DNA of 64,000 nucleotides from positions 2,046,001-2,110,000 of the forward strand of contig JACONQ010000011.1 in NCBI GenBank assembly GCA_014281115.1. The letters are read 5' to 3'. The DNA comes from Laburnicola sp. R22_1. Its lineage: Eukaryota; Ascomycota; Dothideomycetes; Pleosporales; Didymosphaeriaceae. Within the stretch, counting starts at the first letter, position 1. Every line of letters begins with the position of its first letter. The position numbers were made by a program, and so were the translations under genes. Of the stretch, positions 32,147-44,429 are shown piece by piece. Under the pieces are notes generated by a model. The model was not told where the DNA came from. It searched no databases and worked only from the letters and a program-made list of their open reading frames with translations.

Positions 32147-35100
32147 CTAGTCTAGGCCAATGTAGGCCTTTCTAGGGTTATCTCTACCCCTCCTTGTTTT
32201 AGAGGGCGACCCTGGCCTCTGCGTGGCCTGTGGGCCTCTTTTAGGGCCTGTCTTTACCTCTAACAGGTTTGCGTCCTCCGTGAAGCCTGTGCGCTTAAAG
32301 AAAGCCTTTATTGCTGTCTTGAAAATGTCTTCTACTGGCAACTATTAGTTTTCTTTGTCACTGTACCCTTTCCACTTTACTTCGTACAGCCACCTGCTGT
32401 TCTCTCTTATCCTACCCTTAATCTGTTTAACTAGGTATATGTCTGGACCTGTTTGTGGTACCACGACCTTAGGGGGACTTTGCTTCCACTGCATGAGTCC
32501 CTCTAGGGCCGATCGCTCTAGTAGGCACACGTGGAACACTGGGTGGATCTGAAAGTCCTTGGGCAGGCTTAGTTCGTACGCCTAATCCCCTACTTGGCGT
32601 AGAACTTTGTAGGGACCCCAGTACTTATAGTCTAGCTTCTTTTTCGGCCTTAATAAGGCTAGGTTCTGTGCATTAAGGTAGACTATGTCTTCTACAGTAA
32701 ACTCTACTAGTTTGTGCTTGGAGTTGTATGCCTTCGCCTAGTAAGTCTAGGCTTTTGTTATAGTTTCTCGCATAACAGCCCTTATCTAGGCTATTCTAGT
32801 CACGTTAGCGATAGCCTGAGGTGCGTTACCCCTTAATTGGAGTTCTTTAGCCACGCTAGTAGTTGGCAGGTCGTATCTGTACACAGCCTAGAAAGGCGAC
32901 TTCCCCATAGAGCTGTGTACGCTATTATTGTACAAGTACTCTGCCTCTAATAGCAATAAGGCCCAATTGTCCTGCTTGTAATTGCAGAAGACTTATAGGT
33001 ACTGCTCTAGCGTCTAGTTCTGCCTCTTAGTCTGCCCATCCGTCTGCGGGTAAAAGGCAGTTAAAAGCAGCTATTTTGACCCTAAGCACTGCGCAAAGGT
33101 GCTCTAGTATTCTAATGTGAATAGGCTACCCCTGTCCATCACTATTAACCTTAGGGGACTATGGAGCCGTATGACCTCCTGCCAAAAGATCTTAGCTAGC
33201 TCTGCTGTGGTTATGTCCTTGCAAATAGCCATATAGTGGGCTATCTTACTAAAGCGATCTACAATCACTAGTATACTATTATACTTATGGTTACGCACCC
33301 TGCTCTTAGGAAGGTCTATAATTATGTCTATTATTATATCTTGCCAGGGATCTGTTAGAATCGGTAAGCTATTAAGTTAGCCATACCGTGCGTGTCTAGT
33401 AGGCTTAATCCTTGCACAGGCCTTGCAAGTTAGGACGTAATCCTTAACAAACTAATAGGCCCTAGGCCACTAGAACTCTCTCTGGACAATATCGAGTGTC
33501 CTCGCGAAACTAAAATAACCTGCCAGCAGATTATTATAACAGCGTCTTAAGGTCTTAATCCTAACGCTAGCTGGCATGTATAGGCGACCGTTAAACTGGA
33601 GTAGATAACCCTTAATTAGGCTCTACTACTCTATCTATAGTGGGCGATCCTCTGTGGGGTGCGAGAGACTCGCCCTTACCCTAACCGCTATTAGGTTGCT
33701 TGTTATCTCTTTAGAGATGGCTTAAAGTAAGGGGTTCTTAAATTCCCCTTATTGCACATCCTCTAGGGTAGGTCTTTCCCTAGGTCGCGCAATCCGCGCG
33801 GTGGCTGCTAGCCTAGGCTCTTCTAGCCTTTCCTGGGGTGTTTTAGCTCCCCTAAGCTTTAGCTTACTTTAAAGCTCTCTAAGTAGTCTTCCTTGGGAAC
33901 TATCTGTCCTATTAGGCCTTTCCGCTCCTTTTAACTTGTAGTTGGGCCTCCTTAAGGGTCTGTTCGCTGGGTTTGTCTTTCCTAGGCGGTGTCTAATCCC
34001 AAAATTAAATAAGGCGAGCTATTTAGCCCATTAGGCCTAGTGTTAGGTTAGGACTTTAGTTGTTATAAACCCCTGTAGGTTGGTATAATCTGTTAGAAGC
34101 TCTACCTACTCTATAGTGCCTTCTAAGTAATGCCTCTAGTGTTTAAAGGCTTCTACTATTGCAAGCAGCTCTCTGTTGTACGTGTCGTAATTACGCTTAG
34201 CCTGACTTATCTTGCGCGAGTAGAAGGCAACTGGGTACTATTGTTCCTTTCCTTGGGGCCCTAGGTGTAGTTAACTTAAGATGCCAGATATCGCGTATCC
34301 AGAGGCGTCGGTCTCCACCCTTAAGGGCAATTCAGGGTTAAAATGGGCTAGTAAGGGCCTACTGGCAAAGCTTTGCTTTAGTTACTCAAACGCAGCCTAA
34401 GCCTTGCTTAATAGGGCAATAGGTACTAATTTCTCCTTACGTTGTCGGTAACCACTATGGGCCAACCCTTCTAGTCGCTGGGTGAGTACGTGTAGGGGGC
34501 TTGCGACCCTTAAAAACCCTTTAATAAATCTTTAGTAGTAATTAGTAAAGCCTAGGAAAATTCTTACATCCCGTACTAACTTAAGCTCTGGCCACTTTTA
34601 TATGCTCTTAACTCTGTCCCCTTCTATATATACGCCCTCTAGGCTTACTATAAACCCTAGGTAGCCTACCTCTTAGGTGTGGAACTTACACTTAGAGAGT
34701 TTGGCGTATAGCTTGTGCTGAATAAGCCGATCCAGCACTGTCTTCACATGTTTAATATGTTCCTCCTTACTCTAGGAATATATAAGGATGTTATCTAAGT
34801 ATATAATACAATAGACGTTAAGTAAGTCTAATAGCGCACTATTAATATAGCTCTAAAAGACCGCAGAGGCATTAGCTAACCTAAAGGGCATTACTGTGTA
34901 CTTGTAGTGGTCATATCTAGTCTAGAATACTATCTTCTATTCGTCGCCTGCCTTAATTCGTATATAGTAATAGGCGTCCCTTAGGTTTAATTTAGTGTAT
35001 ATAATAGCGGATCCCAGCCAGTCTAGTAACTCTTAGATTAGTGAGAGTGGGTAACAGTTTTTTATAGTTACCGCGTTTAGTCCATAGTAATCTACGCATA

Positions 35101-37330
35101 ATCGCAATTCCCTGTCTTTCTTCTTTGCGAAAAGGATTAGTGCTCCTACTTTTAATTTTAAGTGGCGTATCCAGCCTCTTTTAAGGTTCCTCTTAATGTA
35201 CTCTTTTAAGACCTGTGCCTCTGGCGCCAACAGGCTATAGAGCGGTCCAAAGGGTACCTTCTTGCCTGCCTTAATGTTAATAGACATCTCGTAAGGCCTG
35301 TGGTCCGCTAGTAGGGCGGCGTCCGCTTTTAAGAAGGCTTCTTCGAACCTCCCTTAGTAAACCTTAGGTAGAACGGTCTTGTTTAGACCGGATTAGCCTA
35401 GGCTGACTTTCTATATAATAAAACAGTCATTATTAGCATTCTTAGTAGTATTCGCGAATTGTTGTGGCCCCTCTATAGCGACCTTCTAGAATTTGCGCTT
35501 GCTGTTGTTAAATCGCAATATACAAGCAGTGAAGTTAGGTAGTAGGTTCTATTTAGTTAACTAGGGCATCCCTAGCACTATGTCGAACCCTTCGATATCC
35601 CCTACGACGAATTCGTCCGATCTAGCCCAGGTTTGCCCACAGCTGTCTATTATCGCCTAGGCCAGCTTGGTCTGGCCTTAAACCTCTAATTTAACTCTAT
35701 TTAAGGCCTTATAAGTCTAGTTTGCATTTGCTTTTAGTTAGACTGCGACCCTCTTCGCCATTCTAGTACTAACAAAGTTGGCCTCCGCGCCGTAGTCTAC
35801 TAGGGCCCTTACTTTAAAAAAGCCCGCTGCTATTTAGATAACCTCTTCTAGAGCGATTAGGGACTCTCTAGCCTTGCGGGGGCCTCTTGCCTCTAAGGCA
35901 ACTATGGCAAGTAATCTTTGTCCCTCTGTGTATGTAATAGAGCCCATTAGTCTAAGGGACAGATAACCTAGGGCTTATCTTTTCCCACCTCTGTCTTTCG
36001 CTTTAGGCAGTTGTCTTTGTAGTGCCCTTACTTATAATAGTAGAAATAGTTGTTCTTTTTCTAGTCTAGCAGTAATTGTGCCTTGCGACGCTTATCCTAT
36101 TTCTTACGTTGCGGGTTATAGCGCCTTTGGCCTAGTCTAGTGTTGTTTAACCTAGATTGTTTCTGGCTGGTTGTGCCTCGCCCGTTGTCCTCTTAGGCCT
36201 CCTTATTGTTATTCTTTTGCTTTCGCTTGTCTAGCTTCGGCTCTTAGATAACCCGCCAGTGTTAGTTGGCCGTCTCCTCTAGTTGGATAAGGCTGGTCCA
36301 CTGCTGTGGTTGCCATTAGAGCCTCTCCACTACTTAACTATCCAGAGTAGAGAAGAAATCGCTAATGTGCTAATTATTATAATTATCCAAGGCATAATTA
36401 GGGTTAGTCTCTTCCCACTAATTCTTAAGATAGTTTAGGAGTTTAGTTAGAGTCTAATAACTCTGCTTTGCGTTCTTAATACGCCAACAAGCCTCTTGTT
36501 CTCTTTCCTAGCTCAATCCTAGGGTGTCCACCATAGTCTACTTTATTAGTTTCTACGTTACCTTACGCTCGCGTTTGCGCTTAGGGATCTCCTAGACTAC
36601 TCTATCCTAGAAGTTGCGTTGCGTGTCCCTAAGATAGCGGTGTGCGAATCTTGTCTGGGCTAGATTAGTGCTAAGGGCCGGTGCGTATTAAATGTAATCT
36701 TCGCAGCCTCTTACCTAGGCGTTTAGTTCCTTCTAGCCTCTTCCTTCGAATTGGGGAGGCTCTGGCGGTTTTAGTAGTTGTAGGTCTAAGCTAGCTGCTA
36801 TTGTTTAGGGTGGGACAATAGGCGCAATACTAGTCCTTAGGGGCTTCCTCCTATCCTTTTTACTTAGTCGCTTGCTCTTTTGTCCGCCCTTCTTACGCGG
36901 AGGGAAGTCCTCTCCAGGGCTACTAGACTCCTCTAATAAGTCGCTGCTATTATTAGGGTCGCTTATATTCTCTTCGATAGTTTTAGGCGTTAGTTGCCTG
37001 CCCTTGCCCTTGTCCTTCTTCGTCGCGGCTTCGGCGTTGCTCGCAAGGGTCGAGGTTCTTTATTCGTTATTATTAGGTCCTATTTCGACCTACAGGATCT
37101 TAAGTTAGTCCTATAAGGCTTTAATAGCCTCGCGCTTCTTTGCGATCTTAATTTCTTGCTTAAGTTCCTCTTCCTAACGTTGTATCTAAGCTTCTTTAGC
37201 GCTTAAGGCTGTTTGTCCTTTGTCCGTGCCAGTTTAGCCTAGTCTAGAGTCCTTAATACTAGCGTGAGGTTGCCCCTCGCTAGTTACTATCGCTCCGCTT
37301 AGGCCGGCTACGGAGGCCAGGCGTTGGCTT
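32147..37330 (-). pseudogene. Chromovirus gag-pol, RIP-inactivated
   Basis: Read on the minus strand. Gag spans ~37,300-36,000, ending in a zinc knuckle whose Cys are Tyr (YFYYYK-GHYKDNC). The protease motif VRALVDYGAEANFV is near 35,790. RT is at ~35,290-34,600 ([20 protein letters not shown]; catalytic YLDD reads YLDN near 34,795). RNase H is [12 protein letters not shown] near 34,300. Integrase has ILVIVDRFSKIAHY (~33,265) and LIVMDRGSLF (~33,120). The chromodomain is WLYEVKWKGYSDKENT (32,345-32,420). The D-to-N change in YLDN is a G-to-A change expected of RIP. Stops are mostly TAG/TAA at Gln or Trp positions. Confidence 0.88.
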
Positions 37331-37385
37331 TAACAGACGTCGCTTATATTAGAATAATAAGATATAAGGTGGTAAGGGATCGTAT

Positions 37386-37565
37386 TATAAAATCGTGGGT
37401 ACAATGCTTAATCTATTAATTTACTACTAAGGCGATCCCTTAAAAAAGGAAAGTAGGTCTAAAGGCTACAAGGCCTAAGAAGAAAACTCTGACCTAGCCA
37501 AGGCTAATCTAGGCCAGCCTAGGGAAACTAGGGGGTTACGCTGCCACAGGGGACGCGTCGTGACA
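37386..37565 (-). repeat. Chromovirus 5' LTR
   Basis: 180 bp. On the minus strand it runs TGTCACGACGCGTCCCC to CGATTTTATA, less mutated than the 3' LTR. The sequence just inside is ATACGATCCCTTACCACC, with no TGG-type tRNA primer site. Its CGATCCCTT is complementary to AAGGGATCG within the LTR. Confidence 0.9.
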
Positions 37566-37601
37566 TTTCCTTCCTATTTTTAGATCTTAAAAGAGGGGTT
37601 A

Positions 37602-37887
37602 TATAATAGTTCTATACTAGTCTTTCTACTAAGCACACCCTATTACCTTTTTTATACTCTATTTTCTCCTATTTACGCCTTTTACCTTTCTAAAGGCGCC
37701 TTTTCTAGTTAGTGTTAGCGTATAGCTAGTATAGACCTGTGCCCTATACTACTCTCTATATAAGAAAGGGCCCCCTATATCCCTTTCTTATCTACTATCT
37801 TAGAATAGGATTAATTTAACTAGCTCTTTTAACTATTCTAGCTATCCCTAATAGGTTAGCCCTATAAGGCCGTGTACCGCCCTTACA
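37602..37887 (+). repeat. LTR-A, 3' copy (286 bp)
   Basis: Aligns with 20219-20506 over its full length and keeps the original CCCTTACA terminus. The polypurine tract is directly before it. Confidence 0.75.
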
Positions 37888-38425
37888 CACACTAACTACG
37901 CGCTAATACTAACTAGAAAAGGCGCCTTCTATAAGGTAAAAGGCACTATTAGGGTGTAAAAAAAAGGTAATAGTAAATAACTAGTAGGGAGATAGGCACA
38001 AACTATTATATAACCCCCCTTTTAAGACCTAATAATAGCAAGGAAAGTATATAAAAATAGGATGTTTTAGCGAATTTTTAACCTAACTAGTACTATTTTA
38101 AGGCTAAAGAGAGCTAGAATAGGGGCAATAGGCCCCTATAGTTCTAGTAGTAGCTTTAGTTTTTAATTTAGGTACTATTTAGTAGAGATATTAAGAAAAG
38201 TTATTAGGAGTAAATTAGTACTAGGTTAGAAACTACATCTTAGTATTTAGCGTTTTGCTAATAAAGCGCATTTTTAGCTCTAACACTATATAAAAACGTA
38301 ATTAGCTAAAATAATTCTAGTTAGTTTATTATATGCTAATGCAATTATATTATATAAGGTTTTCTAGTACTATAGAAAAGCGTTTTAAAAAAACGTGTTA
38401 ACCTAACTATATAGTTTTGTTAAAG
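37888..38425 (-). repeat. Inverted partial LTR-A element (truncated LTR plus 3' interior)
   Basis: Reverse complement of the LTR-A start (about 37,891-38,010), its purine tract (CCCCCC TTTT at 38,013-38,022) and the interior end equal to 29,720-30,111. This places two LTR-A 3' ends head to head. Confidence 0.7.
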
Positions 38426-38558
38426 AAAGCTAGAAAAAATAGATTTGGGTAATTTATTATTAGACTACTAGCTTCTAAAGAAAAAGGCTAGACTATTTAT
38501 ATATATACTAAGGATTATAAAATTAAGTATATCTATAATTCTAGTCTAGGCAGAGTAT

Positions 38559-39816
38559 TAAAAATCTTTATTATGTGAAGATTCTAACTAAGATTAAGTC
38601 TGCACTATACACAGAGAGGAGTAAAATAGAAGGCACTAAAATATAGTACCTAGCACATAGTGGTAGTAACAAAATATACACAAAATAATAATAATTTTAT
38701 TATTAACTTTCTGTATAGTAGTATTAATAATAGTAGTTAATAGATAGTTAGCTATAACTAAGTTATATATTATTTCTTAACTAGTAGACTATTAGAGAGC
38801 TATAGTAAACTGCGAAGTCGCAACTGCAAAAGTAGTGTAGGTAATAAGATACTTAACTATAGTTTAGTTATTACGCTTATAACCTAATAGTAATATAGCT
38901 ATAGTTTACTATATATATAGTATATAAGTCTCTTATAATATTAGCAACACCTAGTATACTAAATCTTTACTTTAATATACAACACTATATTTTTTAAATT
39001 TAATTCTTTATTTATTATATCTAGCAATATAATAACTACTTTCTAGCAACCTAATATTATATCTAAGTCTAATTTCTATAGTAATATAGCTATTATTAAA
39101 TTTAGTTAGGGTATAGATAACTAGCTAGGTAAAGTTAAGGATAATTTCTAGAGATTTAGTAACCTTATACAACTAGAAGAATTATTAAAGGGGCCTCTAA
39201 AGCTTATCTTTAAATACCCTATTAGTAATATCTTTAGGCTAATTTGCTGCGCCTTATGCCTCTAAATTCTAGAGTGTAAGGCACTTCTTTAGTACCTAGA
39301 TATTAGTAGAGACGCAGCCTTTATAACGCAATAATAGTATAATATAGAGATTATACTATAAAAGCTTAAAAATATAACTAAAAATAAAGGTAATAAGAAC
39401 TATAAGGATAAGAACTAGAGTAAAGAAGAGAAAGAGTTTATTATAATATACAAAACGCTAGAGGCGTAGTAGTAGTATAAAAAGCTTATTAAGATAGTAG
39501 TAATTATTTAAGCTACTAATAAGGTGGGGGACTACAACTAAGCAATAAAGGTAAGGGTAAGTAGTAGTGGCAGGAGCACAGGGGAGATAGATAGCGGCGA
39601 GGTCTAGAGGAGGCGGAATATAGCTTGCTAGTTACAAGAGGAAATCTACTATAGAAGAGAGTTAATAAAATAGTTAGGTTAGTTACTATTATAATTATTA
39701 TTGTTATTATTGTAGTTAAAAATATTATTAAAGAAAATATTAATTATATAATATAGTAGTTAGTTAAACAGCCGGTTTAGAATTATATAACATTACGGAT
39801 TAACCCTAGAGAAGAA
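38559..39816 (-). mobile_element. Family C element, full-length (1,258 bp)
   Basis: TSD GTCTAGGCAGAGTAT / GTCTAGACAGAGTAT (38544-38558, 39817-39831). The constant left end is TAAAAATCTTTATTATGTG. The plus strand of its second half is open except for RIP-type stops (for example NYKDKNQSKEEKEF), encoding a Gln/Lys-rich protein of about 250 residues of unknown function. Confidence 0.82.
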
Positions 39817-39831
39817 GTCTAGACAGAGTAT

Positions 39832-42214
39832 AGAAATAAGTATATCTATAATTCTAGTCTAGACTTAGTATATAGGGCGCTAAGGCTCTAGGCTTTTATA
39901 ATATACCCCCTAGGTAGCGTATAAAGCTTGCTACCTATAACTAAGTAAGAGTCCTAGATTTATCTTAGGCGTGTATTATATACTTTTAGAGCCTTTAGTG
40001 CTATAATTTACACTTAGCGCGCACTATAAATAAAACTTTTTACTAGCTCTATTTTTTTTACTCTCTAGAATAGCGTATATATATAAACTCTACTTTATAA
40101 GTATATCTTTAGTAAGTAATTTAATTTTACTATAGGCTATCTCTATAATTGTTAGTATCTTAATATTTATTAAGAGTTGCACCTAATAATTCTAGAACTA
40201 GTTCTAGTGCTTACTCTTCTACTCCCTTATTTTACACCTATATATTAGAATTATACTAACTTTTTATAGTTTACTTACTATATCTTTACGTCTATATATA
40301 GTATATTATATAGCGTACTTTATAGTATATTATATAGCTGCCTATATAGTTAAGCTACTTACTCTTTACTACTACTATGCTTACTAATATTATACACGCC
40401 CTTACTACTTATAAGTAACTTAGACTTATTTACTAAGCGTTTATACTTACTTACTCTTACCTTTACTTTTATTTCTAAACTAGTTACTTTATTATAATAT
40501 AGTAAAAGGAAGCTACTTATATATAGCCTTATTTAGGCTATATTAAAAGTGCGCTTACTAAATAGTTTAATAAAGTATACTTTAATAATATACTCAAAGG
40601 TAGATAGTATTATAATACCTACTTTTTAGGGTATTACTATCTACTTTAGTAAGCTCTTTACACTATAGACTATAAGACTCCCTAGTAATATTATAATAGC
40701 TTTTCTACTATTTTGCTATTTATAGTAGAGCTTACTATAGCTATTTAGTCTAAAAATATTAAGGTATACTACTCTAGATTATAGTGCTCTATTAGCTTAT
40801 AGCACCTTTATATTATAAGATTATAATAATAAGTAATAAAAGGCAAAAAAGGCGCGCACTATAGTGCGCGCGCTTCTACGCGTCTATACTAGAGGGTAGA
40901 AGTAGTAGTAGTGTGGAAGAACTTAGCCCTAATTAGGACTTAGTAGAAGAATCGATTAAGTTATGCGTGTTAGAAGAAAGAAATTGCCTATTAAATTCTT
41001 AAGAGCTAATTAGGCACTAGCTTACTATATAACATATATAGTAGAGTTTATTCTACTATATACTTTTCTACCTATAAAAGCTTAGCCCTATTAAGCTTTA
41101 TATTAAACACCCTTCTAGAAATACTCTAAATATTTTATAGCGCCTCCTACTAGTAAGTAGAGATTAGGCCTATCTTTAATAGTAGACTCTACTAATTACC
41201 TAGCTTTATATAACCTTAAATAATAGCCTATAAATGCCTACCTATTTTTATTACTAATCTGCCTATTCTACTTACTTTTTACACTCTCATAATTTTTTTA
41301 TAGCTTAGCTTCTTATTCTTCTAAACCCTAAACTATTCTTAAGCCTTTACTTAGCCTGCCTTATTATGCCTCTTTATCTTTAGATTAACTATGCCCTAGA
41401 CGCCTACATATCTAGCCGCCTTAATTTTAGTAGTAATAGCGGCAGTAGTAGTAGCAAGCCTTTTAATTAAGGCAATAATAGTGCAGGATTTAGTAGTTTT
41501 AACCTCTTACTAGTGCCTAAAAAGCCCTTTATTAGTGTATTTATTACCTTTTTATCTCTATATAAGTTTCTTGCATCCTAATAGTTTCTTAGGCTAATCT
41601 CTAGAAAGTAATTCTTTTTAGATACACGTATTAGCTTTAATATTATAGCTTAAGTTTTTATAGCTCTTAGGTAGAGTGTTAGTAATAATAATAACCTGCC
41701 TTATAGTTTGCAACCCTAGGTAAATAGTTAAAATAATTTTATATTTTAGTTAGGCTATAACCCTAATAAACTTATAATTAATATCTTACTCTTCTATTTT
41801 CTTTACTATAGTTAGGAAGCGCAATAATATAATACTAAGGATAAGTAAGCTATATTATACTAGGCCTAATAGTCTAAATTATTAAATAATAAAGGCCTTT
41901 ATCCTATATACCTACTAAGCCTATTTGCTACTACTATCTAAGGATATATTAACTTTACCTATTCCCCTATTATAGGCAATAACACTCTATTCTATAATAG
42001 GTACTTACTAGCGTGGTATTAGTGTTTTTAGTTTACTAATAATAATATAGAACTGCTATTTAGCGGCGCATATATAGTCTACTATATCTATAATAAAAGC
42101 GCTTTATACTTTTTTATTCTAGGTATGCTATATTATTTCTTTTTTATAAGCCTATACCCGAAATACCTTTTAAGTTAACTATTAAATAGGCCTTTATTTT
42201 TATCTTTTAATTCT
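39832..42214 (+). pseudogene. Unclassified RIP-decayed element interior
   Basis: The plus strand of 41,300-42,215 reads as a long Pro/Asn/Ser-rich frame if RIP stops are ignored (GGHIDAYISSRLNFSSNSGS-type composition, FILGMLYYFFFISLYPK), continuing beyond the family B insertion at 42,228. No catalytic motif was recognised. 39,832-41,300 holds only short AT-rich frames and the palindrome at 40,852. Confidence 0.35.
40852..40871. repeat. Perfect 20-bp GC-rich palindrome
   Basis: GCGCGCACTATAGTGCGCGC is its own reverse complement, in a region otherwise above 65% AT. No function is shown. Confidence 0.8.
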
Positions 42215-42227
42215 TCTTTTATGCGTT

Positions 42228-43327
42228 GGTTTTTTTTTGCGACTAATAGATTTCTAATAAAAAGATGACAATAATAGTAGTTATTCCTCCTACTGTTATA
42301 TATATAGAAAAGCGTTTTAAGGTATTAACAAAAAGGGTTAGTGTAGTATAAGCTCGCTAAGCGAGCTTAGCGCGCCTACTCTAACTAAAAAAAATCTATA
42401 TGCAAAACTATAGGTAAGGCCACATCGCTATACTAGTTTAGAGTGGGGGGAATAAGAAGGTACATTGCACTATTATCTCCCTCTACTATTATTCATAAAG
42501 ATTGCTAGAAGTAACAGCTATATTAGTAGATTTATATACTACTTATAAGTAATATATACTAGGTAGGAGCTTATATATACTATAGGTATACTAATACTCT
42601 ATTTTTGTATTAAGGTTAACCTTAATAAGGAATCTACTATTACTTTATTGTCTACTATTTTCCTAAGCTTTAATACTAATACTGCTGTTAAGGCCGCCTA
42701 AAAGTACACTTTAAAGATCTATCTGCTTGCCGCTATTGTTAGGTCTACACTAGAATACTGCTCTATCTAGAGTATTATTAATAGAAAGTAAAAGATATAC
42801 CTTAGCCTATATAAGGCAGTTCTAGTATACTAGTTAGGCTAGTAATAAATTAGTAGCTATAGAAGTAGTAATAATAAATACATAGAGTTCCTACTATAGT
42901 TTTTTATATTATTACTAGTTAGGAAGGCAGTAATAAAAGGCAGAATTAAGGAGAAAGAGAAGAAGATATTTGTTAATAAGTTGCTAGGGGAGAGGAGCAT
43001 TATATAAATATATTAGATTTTTATAATTGTTATAGTGTTAGATAGTAAGCGTAATACGTAAGCAGCGCGATTGCTAATAATAGCAATAATAAAGTAAGAG
43101 TTAGTTGTCTATATACGCTTTAAGTAACTTAGAGTTAGAGCACTTATAGATATTAGGCAAGTATGCAGTTTATAAACTGTCCTTATAAATTGTTATTACG
43201 TTAGCGGAGACTAGTAGACTATATTTTTAGGTGCTGTACTAGAGCGGCCTTTCTATCCTAATCTACGTAGGCTTAAATTAAAAAAATGTATTAAAAAAGG
43301 TAATTAACACTAAATAAACAATGCGAC
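42228..43327 (-). mobile_element. Family B element, intact length (1,100 bp)
   Basis: Starts GGTTTTTTTTTGCGACTAATAG and ends AAACAATGCGAC. TSD TCTTTTATGCGTT (42215-42227, 43328-43340). It defines the standard length of the family. Confidence 0.88.
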
Positions 43328-43340
43328 TCTTTTATGCGTT

Positions 43341-43432
43341 AAGCACGCATTATAAAGCTTAATACTTAGACCTAAGTAACACGTAGCTTTTTAGAAGCAA
43401 TATTTATATTCAAAGGCCTTATAATTAGTAAT
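43341..43432. other. Continuation of the unclassified element
   Basis: Short AT-rich stretch joining the interrupted frame before 42,214 to the LTR-A copy. Nothing further is seen. Confidence 0.3.
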
Positions 43433-43710
43433 TATAATAGTTTGTGCCTGCCTTCCTGCTAGTTATTTACTATTTTCTTTCCTTTCACACCCTAATAGCG
43501 CCTTTTACCTTATAGAAGGCGCCTTTCCTAGTTAGTATTAGCGCGTGGTTAGCGTAGGCCTATGCTCTACGCCGCTCACTATATAAGTAAGGGCCCCCTA
43601 GGTCTCTTTCTTATCCCCTATTTTAGTATAGTCTTAATTTAACTATCTCTTTCTACTATACTAGCTATTTCTAAAAGGCTTATCCTATAAGACTGTGTAC
43701 CGCCCTTATA
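43433..43710 (+). repeat. LTR-A, third copy (278 bp) with leader fragment
   Basis: Starts TATAATAGTTTGTGCC and ends CCCTTATA. It is followed by the same TTAAATTTC / GGCGGTTAAATTA leader and two ~100-bp tandem units to ~43,970, where a poly(T) stretch begins another fragment. Confidence 0.7.
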
Positions 43711-43970
43711 TTATACTAAAATTAAATTTCTTTAGCTATAGATAGTAATATAATATCTACTCCTCCCTTAAGATGCTACCTATAGGCGGTTAAATTAATA
43801 GAAGTTTTAGCTTACTAGGTTAGGCTAGAAGCGTGTTAATTACTTTAGTGCTAGGCAGTATTATTATACTACGCTAAGATAGATTAGGCTATTACTTACT
43901 AGGTTAGGCTAGAAGTTTATTAGTTACTTTAGTGCTAGACAGTATTACTACACTACGCTAAGGTAGATTT

Positions 43971-44429
43971 TTTTTTATAAATAAAGCTGCATTCCGTAAC
44001 TATACTATAATAAAAGAAAATTAAGCTATAACTTTTTTTTTCTTTATACTAGCTCTGTAAGATCCTATATAAATATACATAACTAAGTTAATAACGCGTG
44101 TATCTTTAGCTCCTCGCCTTCTAGCGTAAGCTAGAGAAAGTTATCTATAGTTTAAACTATAGTAACTCTAAATAGCTCTATATTATCTAAAAACTTTAAA
44201 CAAACTATAAGTTCCTAGCTACATATAAAAAGACTCTTTCTAGTTATTTAGCTCTATTTACCTACTGTAATAATTAACTAACTTAAGTAAAACTAAACTA
44301 TAAAGTAATTAAGATAATGCGCCCCTACTATAAAGCGGATTTTAATATCTCCTATACTATATTTAAGCTCCTAAACTGCACTACCCTAGAGATAGTTGCG
44401 CTATTTGCTAGGAAGCTAAAGCTAAAAAG
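43971..44429. pseudogene. Retroelement fragment with poly(T) junction
   Basis: Begins TTTTTTTTTATAAATAAAGCTGCATTCC and resembles ~25,140-25,260 and the reverse of ~48,330-48,457. This suggests a minus-oriented poly(A) retroelement. It is RIP-decayed with no intact frame. Confidence 0.45.

Larger units (their letters stand above)
30112..37565 (-). mobile_element. Ty3/gypsy chromovirus, complete (7,454 bp)
   Basis: Both LTRs are 180 bp (30112-30291, 37386-37565), with TSD TTTCC at 30107-30111 and 37566-37570. On the minus strand, from right to left: gag with a RIP-altered zinc knuckle (~36,010-36,055), protease, reverse transcriptase, RNase H, integrase and a C-terminal chromodomain, which targets insertion to heterochromatin. 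The frame is broken by RIP-type stops, so it is inactive. The left 1.8 kb (30,292-32,146) contains an extra gene on the opposite strand. Confidence 0.92.
20219..37887 (+). mobile_element. Old LTR retrotransposon (LTR-A element), split by nested insertions
   Basis: A 5' LTR (20219-20506) and a 3' LTR (37602-37887) bracket an interior whose pieces rejoin exactly when insertions are removed at their TSDs: 21689-23805, 24758-24960, 25733-27151, 27638-28328 and 30112-37565. About 5.8 kb remains. A polypurine tract TTAAAAGAGGGG (near 37,586-37,598) precedes the 3' LTR. The flanking 5-mers CACAT (20214-20218) and CACAC (37888-37892) may be its TSD. The interior contains a ~100-bp tandem array, a long RIP-decayed plus-strand frame and a retroviral-type protease motif at ~28,345. 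I could not find reverse transcriptase or integrase in the 1.78 kb after the protease. Confidence 0.65.

Noticed and set aside
36872..37108. 78-codon plus-strand hydrophobic ORF
   Set aside because: Antisense to chromovirus gag; Leu-rich shadow of a charged Lys/Glu region.
30112..37565. LTR ending at TG...CA (short form beginning at TGAGTATAATAC)
   Set aside because: Ten further bases are shared by both LTRs, and only the longer 180-bp form gives equal lengths and the TTTCC target duplication.
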